A stretch of 64,000 nt of DNA from Dolomedes plantarius (taxonomy: Eukaryota; Arthropoda; Arachnida; Araneae; Dolomedidae): the NCBI GenBank assembly GCA_907164885.2, contig OU015501.1, forward strand, positions 58,686,119 to 58,750,118, written 5' to 3'. Within the stretch, counting starts at the first letter, position 1. Every line of letters starts with the position of its first letter. Shown here piece by piece: positions 1 to 11,968 of the stretch. The position numbers and the translations under genes are program-made. Under the pieces are notes generated by a model. The model had not been told where the DNA came from, searched no databases, and worked only from the letters and a program-made list of their open reading frames with translations.

Positions 1-3000
1 CCTGGTGCCAACTTCAGGGGGCGGCAAATTAAAGCGCAGCAGACGAGTACACTACCCAGAGTTACTGCGACTTTGCGATGAATGACACGCCCAGCACTTA
101 TTATCTTTCTCTGTGGCGCACTGAGGAAATCACTACGTGATTTGCATTAGCATAGGTCAGCAAACGATGTGAGCGAGTTGCGGGCGGTAAAGGAAAAAGC
201 GCGCAGTCAGCGAACGCCACACAGACGCATTTGACGATGGTGTACCGTAACATGGCCAATAAATCAAACTTTCATATTAGGAGAGACATCAGGTAGCGTT
301 TTTCTTCATTTTATTTACGGCACAGAACACACACAGCTATATACAAGAACAGAAAACATCATCACAAATCTAGCTTGTAGCTCAAGCGTCCCCTCGCCGA
401 GAGCCAACGAACTCTCCGCCTTGCAAAATCTTCTCCCATCCAAATTCTTTTCTTCTTGAATCATGCGTTTAGTGTTCTAAGAAACAGCTGGGGACTTGAC
501 TCCCACGGATAGACTTCGGGGTGAGATAGTAGGGTACAGTGGTTAGCGTACGTGCGAAAAGGGTAAGGCTATATTAGGAAACTCCGTCGTCGGTCTGCAA
601 TACTGGGTCTTTTACAAACAATTATTTAGTGTTTACTGCTTAGTTTTTGTCGAGCAACATAACGTAGTACTAGTGCCGCAGCATCACATCACTCACAGCT
701 CATCTCTCGCCCCTAGGTAGGTATATAGTATTTTATCGTATCTTGAGCATTTCCCGTTTCCGTATCTATATTATAAAGAATGGAAAACCCCACGCAATTT
801 CAGTGTCGTACATAGACTTCGCGTGTCTTATTTTATTATTCTTAATACAAATATATACTTGAAAAAGATAGACAGAAGAATGCAATCACAGCATATTTTT
901 ACAAAACGGGATTTTGGTGAAAAAACGTAGCTTTGAGTTCTAGTGAGTAATGAACCGAGTGGGTATATTACACGGTAAAAATCTCTATTAAAAATTCTTT
1001 AAGTGTTTTTAATTTTCAGTAGGTAGTTATTTACTCATGATTTCATGTTATGAGATGAGTATTACAAAAAAAAGTATGTTTGGGTTTTGTTTATTAGAGG
1101 TAATGGCAGAGTAAAATTTATTTATGCTTACTCTTTTAATTCAAGAATTCAGAAAATTTGATTGGCTTTTATTACATACAGCAATTGCCTTGGGGCCGTA
1201 TGGCGTGTGGGGCTTACTTTCACTGCACTTGAGTTTTTTAATAATCTTTATCAAAAGCCGGTTTCATATTTCGTTTTTTGCCCTAAAATGCTTTTCTTAT
1301 TCTTAAGGGTAAATTTTTTTAATTAACTTTATATTTCATAAGGTGAAATTATGAGCGCGCCAAGAAAAAAACTATCAGGAGCGGGATGTAGGAAAAAAGC
1401 CAAAGATAGGGCCGAACGGGGAAAGCATATTGCGGATAAGATGAAGAAGTGGCTTAGCAGAGGAGATTCACGGTCAGTCTCTGCCGCAATTTCTGAAGAT
1501 GCTGTTCAAATAGAGGATATTTTTTGCAGTTTGCACGACCAAGCTGACCAAGAATTTTCATCTACCATCTCTAAACAGTCTACGAGTGCTGATTCGAGAG
1601 TGCAATATTCTTCATCGATCTCTAACGAGCAGCTCGAGGAAATAGAGCCAGGATACAAAGAATCTGAATCGGCTCATTTGGTGTCGGATGAGCAGCAAAA
1701 AATCGGATTTGATTTGACGGATCCAGGCAGTTGGCCAGACATTGAAAAAATGACCGATCAGCAACGATCTTTCTTTAGCAGTCAAGCTGTGTTATTAGCA
1801 GAAAATCACCCAGAAAACGTAGAGTTTAGATATTGGACAATGTCGTGGCCATTCTTACGATAACGGGTCTAATATGGCCGGTACCTATGAAGGAATGCAA
1901 GCCAGGATTGTAGAAAGAAATAAGCTGGAGGAGTTCGTGCCCTGTTTAGCTCACTCCTTGAATCTTGTCGGTGTCCACTCTGCCTCATCGTGCCCAGAAG
2001 CAATAAACCTATTTGGAGTCATTCAAAAAGTATTTTGCTTTTTTTGTCGGATTCTCTACTCGAAGGGATATTATGAAAAAATGTGCCAAAACCAATTTAA
2101 AAGGAAGCAGTCAGACAAGATGTACGGCAAAATATGTTGCTGTGAAAGCCCTTTTAAATAATTTGCCGGAAGTAGTGAAATTCTTGGAAGAAGTTAAAGA
2201 AATTTCTCATACTCCGGAAGCAAAATATGAGGCAGGTCATCTCTTACATGCTGTAAAGAATTTTTAATTTATTTTCAATTTGGCGATTTGGGCTAATATT
2301 CTCCGAGAAATTAATCGAGTAAATATTGAAATTCAAAAGGAAGATATAATCCTCCCACGTTCCATCGCTTTAATGGACCGCCTGACCAAAACTTTGCAAA
2401 AAATGAGAGAAAATTCAATGGAATATTGGATAGAAGAGGCTAAAGAAGTAGCCGAAAAAGTTAGCGTTGACCCTATTCTGCCAAATAAACGAATTCCGAA
2501 GCGCAAAAGACAATTTGATGAATTGTGCGATGACGAATCACGAACACTTCAACCTGTTCAGCTTTTTTCTAAGGCAACAAAGATGGTATTTGATCGAATC
2601 ATATCAGAAATTAAAAAGAGGGTTGATAGTGCTTCCACCTTAAATCTAAATTTTGCTTTTCTCAATGGAATTGAAATCTTGAATATATCGACTGAAGAAC
2701 TGCAGAAGCATGGAGCAGATCTCGCACGAAAATACGAGCGAGAGTTAAACACAGTTGAATTCTGTCAGGAACTCTCCGTTTTTAAAGAACAAGCTCCACT
2801 TTTATTCGGTGATATAAAAATGGCTAGCGCTTCCTATCTCTTGCAACAAATCTACACGCATGATTTGCAGGATGCATTTCCCAATATTAGTATTGCGCTG
2901 CGGATTTACTCTACGCTTCCGACTACATCCGCAAGCTGTGAGCGAAGTTTTAGCAAACTTAAAACTTATTAAAAACTATCTTCGTTCCTCGATGAGCCAG

Positions 3001-3313
3001 GAACGTTTATCGAGTCTCGCGATCCTAGCAATCGAAAATCGGACCTCACATCAGATTAATTATGACAAGGCCATAGATTTGTTTGCAGAAAAAAAGGCTC
3101 GAAGAGTAAAATTGTAATTCAAATATGCTATAATCTCAAGTTTTGGTTTAAACTCTATCCTGTTCTATCTTAATTAAAATAAATGTCATACATGTTCATG
3201 TATATTTAAAAAAAGGTAAGACTTAATAGAGGAACATAAGGTTAAAGGATTGGCGGGGCGGGGGGCGACAATTTTAGGTATTTGCCCCGCCTCGAAAAAA
3301 TTCAAGATCCAGG
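1..3313 (+). mobile_element. hAT DNA transposon remnant (ZMYM1-like lineage), probably near full span but internally deleted
   Basis: The central part encodes a broken hAT transposase (next entry). Outside it are G-rich ends that look like decayed terminal inverted repeats. Near the left edge is CAGGGGGCGGCAAAT (15-29). The right end read on the minus strand contains GAGGCGGGGCAAAT (about 3281-3294). The outer borders are not secure: no 8-bp target duplication is visible, and the left end may begin before the window. The 1.35 kb upstream of the coding part holds no recognisable gene. It contains AATAAA-like and TATA-like stretches that could be regulatory or an inserted LTR fragment. Family assignment rests on the transposase; the termini are inference. 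Confidence 0.6.
1351..3116 (+). pseudogene. hAT transposase pseudogene (ZMYM1/DUF4371 type)
   Basis: The coding remains are spread over several frames. The ATG at 1351 opens a 170-residue N-terminal segment with a lysine-rich start and a DPGSWPD motif, typical of the zinc-finger region of ZMYM1-like hAT proteins. It stops at 1863. The next segment (from about 1845) reads RGHSYDNGSNMAG and then a CLAHSLNLV motif, which are RNase H-fold landmarks of this family. Much of the DUF4371 region between them appears deleted. A frameshift follows near 2040 and a stop near 2265. The C-terminal segment from 2280 ends with TTSASCERSFSKLK, the hAT dimerisation signature. Another frameshift at about 2960 leads to RSSMSQERLSSLAIL and a stop at 3115. 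With at least three frame changes and a deletion, it cannot make an active transposase. Confidence 0.85.
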
Positions 3314-3319
3314 GCTGCT

Positions 3320-5100
3320 CAATAAAGTGGAAATGGATTACTTCCGGACCAACACGATAGAAGAGGCTTAAAACAATGACGATAGTTCAATAATAAACTG
3401 TCTCTGTCTTTTCTTTAAGCTATTATTCACATGAAAGAAATTCAACCTTTAAAAGAAAGTGATGATTTAATGAAAAGAAATGTGCTTCTTCGCAGTAGTG
3501 GTCACCTCAAATGTGTTTAACTGTGTCGGGATTCACGAGAACTTCCTGAGAAGCACCAGTTAGTACAGGGCTGATAAACCCAAACATGGTCGACCAGACA
3601 TGAATAAAAAATATCAAGTTAAAATTTTATCAGTTTTCATGTTTGAATGTAAATCAGTGCTACTCAAATTATCTTTGAAACAGAAATTAGGACCTCGTAT
3701 ATCGTCATTTGAGCCTTCAATGACTATTCACAAATGTTAGAGAATTACTCCTTCGATTAATGGAGTTGAAAGTCCTATCACAATTTTATTACCTTTTATT
3801 ACAACTTTCCTCAAATAATTACGTTGGAGAGCTCATTCTTGAAGAAATTCTCCTTCATTGTGTTATGGGAGTTTTGTGCTTATTACGGATATAGCCCCTT
3901 TTGGCATTTTTTCTCAAAGTTAAAATTTAATGCATTTGGAAGTATTTTAAAATTAGCCATTTCGTTTCCGCTCTAATTTCTTAACTTGCTGGCAACACCT
4001 ACCAGTTGCAAAGCAGCTAAGTAGCAGGACTTTTTCAAGCAGTAACATAATAGCTCCAGCAAGGATCCTAGACTATTTTGTAGTGAAGGAGTCAGCTCAT
4101 TTTCCCCTCGTACACCGGTAACTTGAAAGTCACCGTCGCAGAATGAGTTAATATTTTCTTTTCGTCACGAAAGCTTATTTTAATTCTGCTTTTCTTTTTG
4201 CATCTTCTGATATTTTATACAATATAAAGACTTTTGACATCTCCGAGACAAATCTGTCTTCCATAGCTTCTTTGGATTTACTTTCCAAGGCAATTCATTT
4301 TACATTTAATAGCCTTAAATTTGGAAGTAATTTTTTAATAGAACTTCGAATTTGAAACTAATTTTTCCCTAGGCATTTGAAATATTGATTCTTCATTGCC
4401 TCCTCCATCGCAGTACATGTCGTGAACGCAGTTGCTTTCATGGTAAAAGGAATTTCTTTTTATAGTTATCTAATGCGTTAGTTCTCTTTTTAACGATTTT
4501 TTGTCTAACTTTTGAATCGTGTCTGAAGTCCGTCTTTTCTCTTAAAATCTGTTTCGATTTTAGATCCACCGGTAAGGTAGCTACGATAACTTTTTGTCCT
4601 ATAATGTTACGAATAGGCGAAAGCGGGTTATGTAACATAAAAATTCATTTGGTATACGTGCTGCAATACGCAGCAGAAACAAACTTCGGTATTCATTGCA
4701 AGTTCAGAGGAAAATATATACTATCTTTATGACAGCAGTAAAATTGACGCAAAATTATATATTACCTTCTTTAAAGGTGACTGATTTTTAACATTTTATG
4801 TATTGTTAGTTGGTTTCGCGTATGCTCTTATGGAGCTCAGTTTAAGGTCATACTATGAAGTAGACGTGACTGGCACCAGGAAATGACATTAAAGTAACAG
4901 AAAACTGAATATTTGACTAAAAAACTAATATCAAAGGTGTACGCGGAACATCAAATTTATGCAACCTTAACTGATTGATTTTAGGGAATAATAGTCAAAA
5001 GAAAAGTTTTCCCATTACTGTCCCTTTAACTTCTCTACCCTGTTGGAAAGTGACTTATGTTTTACCTGTTGGGTCAAATCGACCCATGGTATTTTTCATT
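3320..5100. other. Intergenic stretch, nothing recognised
   Basis: A+T-rich sequence with no ORF resembling a known protein and no repeat I can tie to other parts of the window. The only oddity is a 10-base match, TGGCACCAGG at 4871-4880, which is the reverse complement of the first ten bases of the window. Confidence 0.5.
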
Positions 5101-5108
5101 TTACAATT

Positions 5109-5114
5109 ACTAGA

Positions 5115-5166
<52 letters not shown>
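5109..5166. repeat. (TA)n microsatellite
   Basis: Almost pure TA dinucleotides interrupted once near the left end. Peptides made of alternating Ile and Tyr here are artefacts. Confidence 0.95.
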
Positions 5167-5168
<2 letters not shown>

Positions 5169-5236
5169 CATTAAAAATCCCTTTAGCCTTTCAAATCCTA
5201 GCTTATTCTAAATTCCCTTGGGCGAAAATTTTTAAA

Positions 5237-5521
5237 TGGTGGCTCTATTGCTTAAACCAAACATTGCGTGGCGTGGGTAAATTAATTACTTCCGCGCAAG
5301 CATCAAGCCACTCCTAAACTTTAACAAAATTAACTGATCCTATCAAGATCACATGACGAGCTAGTTTCAAAAGTCTATTTAAGGCTCTGCGCCATGTACA
5401 GGTTGGTCCTCCCCGGTTTTCTGTCGTCCTGTCAAGATGTAACAGTTTGTACAAAATAAAACTTTGTTGGAAGAAGCGGTGTTCTTTGTGAGCCCGGTTA
5501 TTTGATAGGCCCGAGGGCCCA
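5237..5521 (+). repeat. Possible solo LTR fragment
   Basis: A TATA-like CTATTTAAGG near 5377-5386 is followed about 70 bases later by an AATAAAA polyadenylation-like signal (5455-5461), then a G+C-richer tail ending in GGGCCCA. That order resembles the U3-R-U5 of an arthropod LTR retrotransposon. I see no target duplication or PBS, so the borders are guesses. Confidence 0.3.
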
Positions 5522-5673
5522 TATTTAGATAACTACCTTCACTATTTCAAAAAGTTTCACCGGCCGACGGCGTTTGATGCAGAACTGAGTGAAAGTTGTT
5601 CGTGACGCACGGACGTGGGGAAAAAAATCAACCGCCTTCGCCGCCCCTCCTCGCCCGCGTCCGGTAGTGTTAC

Positions 5674-5792
<119 letters not shown>

Positions 5793-6870
5793 CAGGATCG
5801 AGTCACATTATTATGACCACCAACTAGTATTTTGACCTCAACAATGCATAGACAATGAAATAAGGTACGTATCTCGAGCAGGTTTGGTGGGTATATAAGG
5901 TGAGATGTAAGCACTATGCAAAGATATCAAACGTTGCTCTCCCGGGTAAAACGCGCTACTTATCTGACATTGAAAGGATGATCATGGGCTATCGAGCCCA
6001 CGGAGGCAGTATTTCTAAAATTGAACAGCTTGGGAACTGTTCGCGTGATGCTGTCGTTAAAGTGCACCGTGACTGTACAAACGGTACTATTGTGAATAAA
6101 AGCAGGGAAACTACAGAGCATCAGGTGCCATTTATGTGAGAGGTGAACATCGGCTGTGAACATGTATGAGGGTTGACCGACACGCTATGTTGAGCAACTC
6201 ACCGTCCAAATAAACCCGGGGGTTACCAGACTTGTGTCTAAAACGGTAGTACAGCGCAAGGGGTTCAGAAGCAGACCGACCGTCACTGCATCCATGCCGA
6301 CGAAGGTTTATCGGCGGAAACGGCTTCAATTTGTACAGCAGTACGAAACTGGACCTTTTCTGATTGGTAATAGGTTGCTTTCGCCGATGAATCACGTTTT
6401 CGGCTCCATCGAGTGTACTGGTGTTGGCGTGTCACTTGGAAGAACACAAGCGGGTGGCAGCAGCGTTATGGTCTGAGGAATGTTTCCTTGGCATAATCTG
6501 GATTCCTTCATACCTCTGGAAGGCATTATCAACCGATTTGGTTATTTGTACATTATTGCAAACCTTTTACACTCATACACGTTGACTGCCTCCCCTGAGG
6601 AGGATTAGATCTTCCAGTAGGACAATACGACAAGTGCGGGAGTAGTAGGAGGAGAGGAGCTAAAACTTTTAGGTGCTTCCCTGGCTCCCTAATTCTACGG
6701 ATTTAAAACCAATCGAGTAGCTGTGGAACCACCTTGATTACCTTGTTCACCGCATGGATCCCCCACCATTTACATTTCAGCAGCCGTCTGACGCATTGCG
6801 GTTTATATGGCTCCAGACACCTGAGGCAACCATCCGGCATCTTACTGAACGTGCGGGACCTTGAAATAAA
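5793..6870 (+). mobile_element. Decayed Tc1-like transposon at the end of a TA tract
   Basis: The left end starts CAGGATCGAGTCACATTA immediately after a TA at the end of the (TA)n tract, as expected of a TA-target element. The interior holds a transposase pseudogene. The matching right terminal repeat was not found after 6870, so the right end is lost or too diverged to see. Confidence 0.65.
5938..6867 (+). pseudogene. Tc1-like transposase pseudogene
   Basis: The first part reads as a paired-type helix-turn-helix domain containing KTRYLSDIER and GYRAHGGSISKI. The initiating ATG seems to have become CTG. Further on, in shifting frames, come a GSSVMV-like stretch (about 6458), a PWHNLDSFIPLEG stretch (about 6484) and a region still resembling the catalytic QDN block, now FQ-stop-DN, near 6612. 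Many stops and frame changes show it has been dead for a long time. Family recognition is from residual motifs. Confidence 0.7.
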
Positions 6871-8015
6871 ATTTTATTTAAATCATTCTTCATTACCATT
6901 TCTATTTATTTTCCTTTAATATTTTTGAAAAGCATAATATTCTAAGTTTAACAAAAAGTATTTATAGCTTTTCTTATTATTTTCTGCTCCAAGAAATATC
7001 ATCTCCATCTATCCTGTTCTTTATCTCAAATCCCAATAATGATGTCCCGAAGCAGCTTATATTTGCTTAAAGAACAGAGTAAATAATTTACGAATGAAAC
7101 CTATTGCAAGTAGAAAGTTTCACTTCACTACTAAAAATTTCTCAGTTCGTCAGTTCACTTACGTAAAAAAAAAAAAAAAATCTATTAATTATTTCCCCAC
7201 GATCTACATTTTTCTTCTCTTACACTAAACATGTACTTCTCTTACACTAAAACTAAACAAAACTTTTCTCATCCAGTTTCAATCCAGTTTCATCATCAAG
7301 TTTCAATAGATTTTTTTTTATAATTTTTAGCTACTTTTTAAAATGGAATGATAACTTTTTTTCTAAATCAGTTTTTGCAATTAAAACTCAAACATTGGAT
7401 TCAATTTAGGGCTATTAAGGCTGTCAAACTATAATCTTTAATGACAAAATTAAAAACTTTGAACCTCAGTTTGGGGTAGACGATGGTTTTCTCTGTTGTG
7501 AACTGGAAGACTGCACGTTGACAATCACCAGTAAAAATTGATAGAAATTCCGCATTTGGAATTCTTTTCACTCCAGCATAATTATCGGATATTTCTTGCT
7601 GAAGAGTTCATGATAAGGGAGAAACCCGGGTCCAAAGTTGCTGAGTACGCAGGAGATGTATATATTTGAAACTTTAAAATGTTACAAATCTATTGAAAAT
7701 CCTTCTATAATCTTGAACAGATTGGGATCTTTTCAAGTGATGACCAAGTTTGTAAGAATGTATATAATGTTCGTTTTGAAAGTGGTTGATTAGAAATTCA
7801 TAAATTTTTATCTGGTACTTTGAGATATAAGTAAAACATTGTAAGAAATAAATTAATATAATTATTAAATTAGTTGATTATAACTGAATGCAAAAATATA
7901 TTGTGTTGCAATTATCAATCACAAGGATTTAATTATAAAACGAATATAAAGCTTAAATTTATCATACCTTTTCTTCATGTTCGTAATAAGAGAATGCAAC
8001 TTTTGCAACCAATCA
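6871..8015. other. Intergenic stretch, nothing recognised
   Basis: A+T-rich sequence with short homopolymer runs, and no protein-like ORF or repeat shared with the rest of the window. Confidence 0.5.
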
Positions 8016-8016
8016 A

Positions 8017-8018
<2 letters not shown>

Positions 8019-8065
<47 letters not shown>
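8019..8065. repeat. Compound (CA)n(TA)n microsatellite
   Basis: About 30 bases of CA repeat then about 16 bases of TA repeat. The last TA is the target site of the Tc1 element starting at 8066. Confidence 0.95.
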
Positions 8066-9285
8066 CACTGAAGTGCCACTGAATTAGGGATACCTACCTA
8101 GTAACGAGTTGGGCCTCCTCTGGCCTTGATAACGGCTGCCACACGACGAGGCATAGATTCAACAAGTTTCTGGAAACGTTCCACGGGAATGGCTTGCCAA
8201 ATATTGGCTAAAGCTGTCCATAATTCAGTAAGGTTCTTTGGTGCTGTGTGATGGCCTTTAACGCGTTGTTCCAAAACATCCCAAAGATGTTCAATAGGAT
8301 TTAAGTCAGGGCTTCTAGGTGGCCAATTCATGACAGAGAAGTCAGAGGAATGCTCATCCAACCAGCCAGTAGCCAACCGGGACTTGTGAGAGGTACAGTT
8401 GTCTTGCTGGAAAACTCCATTACCGTGCGGATAACAGAACAGCATAAACGGATGGAGGTGATCACCCAGCAACTCTACGTACCGAATTGCATTGAGGGAG
8501 GTTGGTACACGCACCAAAAATCCCAAACTGTACCACGAAAAAACACCCCAGACCATGATTGAGCCACCATACCCTTGTACAGTTCCAGCCAGGCATGCAG
8601 GATCCATGGCTTCATGAGCCTGACGCCATATTCTCAGCCTCCCGTCGGCGTTAAGTAGTCGGAATCGAGACTCATCACTCCATGCTACTCGTTTCCAGTC
8701 CTCTACACTCCAGTCTCTGTACTCTCTTGCCCAGGCAAGACGTGCAGCCCGATGGCGAATATAGAGCAATGGTACTCTCTTAGGTCGACGGTTCCCGAAA
8801 CCCATACGGTGAAGCGAGCGTTGCACAGTCCGTTTACTGACTGTACGACTGGCACCGTCATTAAACTGGTTGGTAATTTGAGCTAATGTTTGGCTTCGCT
8901 GGCTACGTACAATACGCCTGAGCCGTCTCTCACCATGCACTGTCAAGGCTAATTGTTCTTTGCAGTTTGCCCGATCGCTAGTTTTTTTTCCCCCACCCAT
9001 GTATTCTTGGTATAGTCTTGACACTGTCGACCTTGAAAATCCTAGCTGTCTGACGATTTCGGAAATTGATTGGCCCATGCGTCGCGCACCTACGATTTGT
9101 CCGCGATCGAAGGCGTCTAAATCAGGCAGTTTACCCATACTGGCAATTCCAACAACTAATTCAGAACAACCACAGTACGCGCTATATATGCAGTTACCAC
9201 AGCGCCCTCACTTGCGCATACATGATGCGCAGCGCTACACAATTTGCATAGGCTTTGCTATCCCTAATTCAGTGGCACTTCAGTG
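8066..9285 (-). mobile_element. Intact Tc1/mariner transposon, DD36E type, copy 1
   Basis: A 1220-bp element flanked by TA on both sides. The termini are inverted repeats of roughly 27 bp: the left begins CACTGAAGTGCCACTGAATT, and the right is its reverse complement. The transposase lies on the minus strand with an open reading frame. A second copy at 14897-16116 has exactly the same length. All the parts needed for an autonomous element are visible here. Confidence 0.95.
8098..9138 (-). CDS. Tc1/mariner transposase, DD36E, apparently intact
   Basis: A 346-residue protein that would bind the element's terminal repeats and cut and paste it at TA sites in the nucleus. An N-terminal helix-turn-helix pair (about residues 8-110) includes GFSRSTVSRLYQEY and a second DNA-binding segment. 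The catalytic core has D155 in AWSDESRF, D246 in FQQDN and E283 in NPIEHLWD. Between D246 and E283 lie 36 residues, so this is DD36E rather than the usual DD34E of Tc1. A separate DD36E family named Incomer has been described in animals. Membership is my inference from spacing, length and repeat size. The ATG is 147 bp inside the right terminus, and the stop lies about 30 bp from the left one. There is no internal stop or frameshift. Confidence 0.93.
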   Translation of the reverse strand: MGKLPDLDAFDRGQIVGARRMGQSISEIVRQLGFSRSTVSRLYQEYMGGGKKTSDRANCKEQLALTVHGERRLRRIVRSQRSQTLAQITNQFNDGASRTVSKRTVQRSLHRMGFGNRRPKRVPLLYIRHRAARLAWAREYRDWSVEDWKRVAWSDESRFRLLNADGRLRIWRQAHEAMDPACLAGTVQGYGGSIMVWGVFSWYSLGFLVRVPTSLNAIRYVELLGDHLHPFMLFCYPHGNGVFQQDNCTSHKSRLATGWLDEHSSDFSVMNWPPRSPDLNPIEHLWDVLEQRVKGHHTAPKNLTELWTALANIWQAIPVERFQKLVESMPRRVAAVIKARGGPTRY

Positions 9286-9291
9286 TATATA

Positions 9292-10710
9292 CACTCATGG
9301 ACAAAAAAAAATTTTCGCACCAAGAAATAATTGCGGGATCGTAATGAAACTTCCAATGAAGGTACATGTCGGGGAGATATGCAAATGATTAGAAATGCAG
9401 CGTGATTACGCATTACGTATAGCCGGTAGAGGGCGTTGAACATCGTACTCTGTGGAGTATAAAACAGGTAACCAAAGCTTGTTTGAGTGTACTGAATCAT
9501 TTACAAAGGAAGAGCTGAGATAGACATGCCATTACGCCGTGTTCGAAGACAATATAAGCAGTTGTCGCAGTTTGAGAGGGGTAGAATCGTCGGGATGATG
9601 GAAGCTGGGTGGTCAGCTAGGCGAGTAGCTCGTCAATTAGGCCGCTCTGATTGTGTTGTGAGGAGGTGTTGGGACCAGTGGACCCGAGAGATGTCATGTA
9701 CACGAAGACCAGGCTCAGGACGCCCTCGACAGACCAGTCGTCGAGAAGACCGCCACATCGTAAAAAATGCATGCGTACAGCCAACTGCTTCATCGGCCGC
9801 CATCCAGGCACAGGTAGCACCTTCACAAGGGGCCTCTGTGTCTTCTCGAACCATACGAAGGCGCCTGGCTGAAAGACAGTTGGTATCGCGGCGCCCATTA
9901 CGTGTGCTGCCCGCCCTTGACGCCCACCCATCGACGCCTCCGTTTGGAGTTTTGCCGCGCACGAGGAAACTGGACTGCAGCGGAATGGAATCAGGTCGTC
10001 TTTAGCGACGAATCCAGATTCAATCTCGGCAGTGATGACAATCGTGTTCGTGTGTGGACAGCCCGTGGTGAACGCTTCAATCCTGTCTTTGCTGTACAGC
10101 GACACATCGCTCCCACAGCTGGTGTGATGGTATGGGGTGCCATTGCCTACAATACACGGTCATCCCTAGTATTGTTCCGTGGCACCATGACAGCCCAGCG
10201 GTATGTTCATGAAATCCTGCAACCACATGTGTTGCCACTCATGCAACGGCTCCGAGGAGCCATTTTTCAACAAGACAATGCTCGGCCTCATACGGCAAGG
10301 GTGTCACAAGACTGTCTCCGCACTGTTACTACCCTTCCTTGGCCTGCCCGATCCCCAGATTTGTCTCCAATCGAGCATATCTGGGATCATTTGGGACGAC
10401 GAATTGGGCATCCCACGAGTTTGAACGAACTAGTGGCAAGGTTACAGCAAATATGGAACGAAATGTCTCAAGACATCATACAGAACTTGTATGACTCAAT
10501 GCCCGATCGTATCGCATCGTGCATTCGCGCTAGAGGGGGTCCAACGTAGTATTAACTCCTCCGTTCTTTTGCCTTTTTCTCTGAAATAAATTATCCTTTT
10601 TCTTTGATTTTCTTATCATTTACTTATATCAAAGTTGTCATTACGTATGTAAAATTTCGTTTCATTTTGACTACTCCTTCTTGGTGCGCTAATTTTTTTG
10701 TCCATGAGTG
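9292..10710 (+). mobile_element. Tc1-like transposon inserted next to the DD36E element
   Basis: A 1419-bp element with inverted ends. The left starts CACTCATGGACAAAAAAAAA and the right, on the minus strand, starts CACTCATGGACAAAAAAATT. TA flanks both sides. Only TATATA separates it from the previous element, so both sit in the same TA tract. It carries a transposase gene broken by one frameshift. Confidence 0.92.
9526..10548 (+). pseudogene. Tc1-like transposase with a single frameshift
   Basis: From the ATG at 9526 the protein opens with a helix-turn-helix domain (SQFERGRIVGMMEAGW, then a second segment around RTIRRRLAERQL). Near 9909-9918, in a CCCGCCC run, the frame shifts by one extra base. 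The rest continues in the neighbouring frame: FSDESRFNL (first Asp), a GVMVWGAI strand, FQQDNARPH (second Asp) and SPIEHIWD (Glu), ending at RARGGPT before the stop. I count 32 residues between the second Asp and the Glu. Apart from the frameshift the gene is complete, about 340 codons, so the copy is young but inactive unless trans-complemented. Confidence 0.9.
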
Positions 10711-11960
10711 TATATTGAAAGATAAATATTTTTTATTTATTTAGCTCTTCCTATAAAGTCACTGAGTTAGGACCTAACAGAAACACAAGGTGTGAACCAC
10801 TTACCATTACTTCGACAGGGTTAGTTAATTAATATCCGTTTATAAATATTTATTACATGATCAAAATTAGAACTATTTTAAATATCCATTTCGAAAGAAA
10901 TACGCCATAAATTTCCAAACAATTGAAGTTAGTTAAATATAGGCCTTATTTAGCTAATGTACTTTCTTTTAAGGAATGAATAATACGTTTCTTACTGCAT
11001 GTAATACAAACTAGTAATGAAATAACATTAGCAATGATGTCACAAAATAGTTAAATCTTTAGTGGTGGTGATGAACTTACTAGACATTAACATAACTAAC
11101 TATTAAATACATTGTGTATGTACTTAACAGCGGTAATATCCTACTAATAGAGTGGAAGAAGAGAAAAGAAAATTAAAGAGAAAAAAAAACCGCTAACAAC
11201 CATTTGATGGAATCTCATGTCTTTTTCAATTTCAAGCTGAACACAGGAAATTTAAGAGTTTTGAATCCTATCAGAATTTTATTGAAACCCTAACTTGAAA
11301 TTTGAAAAAATTAGTGCAAATGGTTGTACATACAAATGGTTTTTAAGAGACATCTGAAGTTAAAAATGTGCTTCTTAATGTATACTATTTTTCATAAAGA
11401 TGAACAGTTTCAAGAGGGATATTTGAAATATACTAAAGTAAAAATAATTTTATATATATTAGAAATTGCTAATAAGTTGGTAAAAAAACTTTGTAGTTCT
11501 CCGTTAAAATAATTTCTAGAAAATCTGTACAGGAAATTATTATGAGCTTTCACTGTAAAAATAATATTGAAGATATTTAGGATATTTATTTATTGATTAA
11601 GCGAGGTTCGAGAAACCTCGTGTCACTTCACAGTGGTTGAGGTTTAAAGAAACTAAATGAATCGGATTTTCTCTCCGCAACATACTGGAAAAACACCTCA
11701 TGTGATGAATGCGAAGTATTCATTACTTCTTATTGTGCACTCAGTGTAATACAGTCTACTGAAAAATGGAGGAGAGAGGGTGGGGAGAGAGTTGCCATTA
11801 CGTTTCCATTAATCCGCTAAAACTACCACTCCTGTATATAGCACTCTAGAGGCGTGTGTCAAATATTTCATAGCACACAAACGGCAGTCAGTCAGCAGTT
11901 CGCTCTTTTAGTTCCCGCTCTCTAATGGTGTGCTATCAGCATTAAAGAGGTAAAACTACT
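10711..11960. other. Intergenic stretch, nothing recognised
   Basis: A+T-rich sequence. No ORF resembling a known protein and no obvious repeat unit. Confidence 0.5.
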
Positions 11961-11968
11961 TTTTTTTC

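Noticed and set aside
8350..9388. Plus-strand ORFs opposite the DD36E transposase
   Set aside because: Shadow frames of the minus-strand gene.
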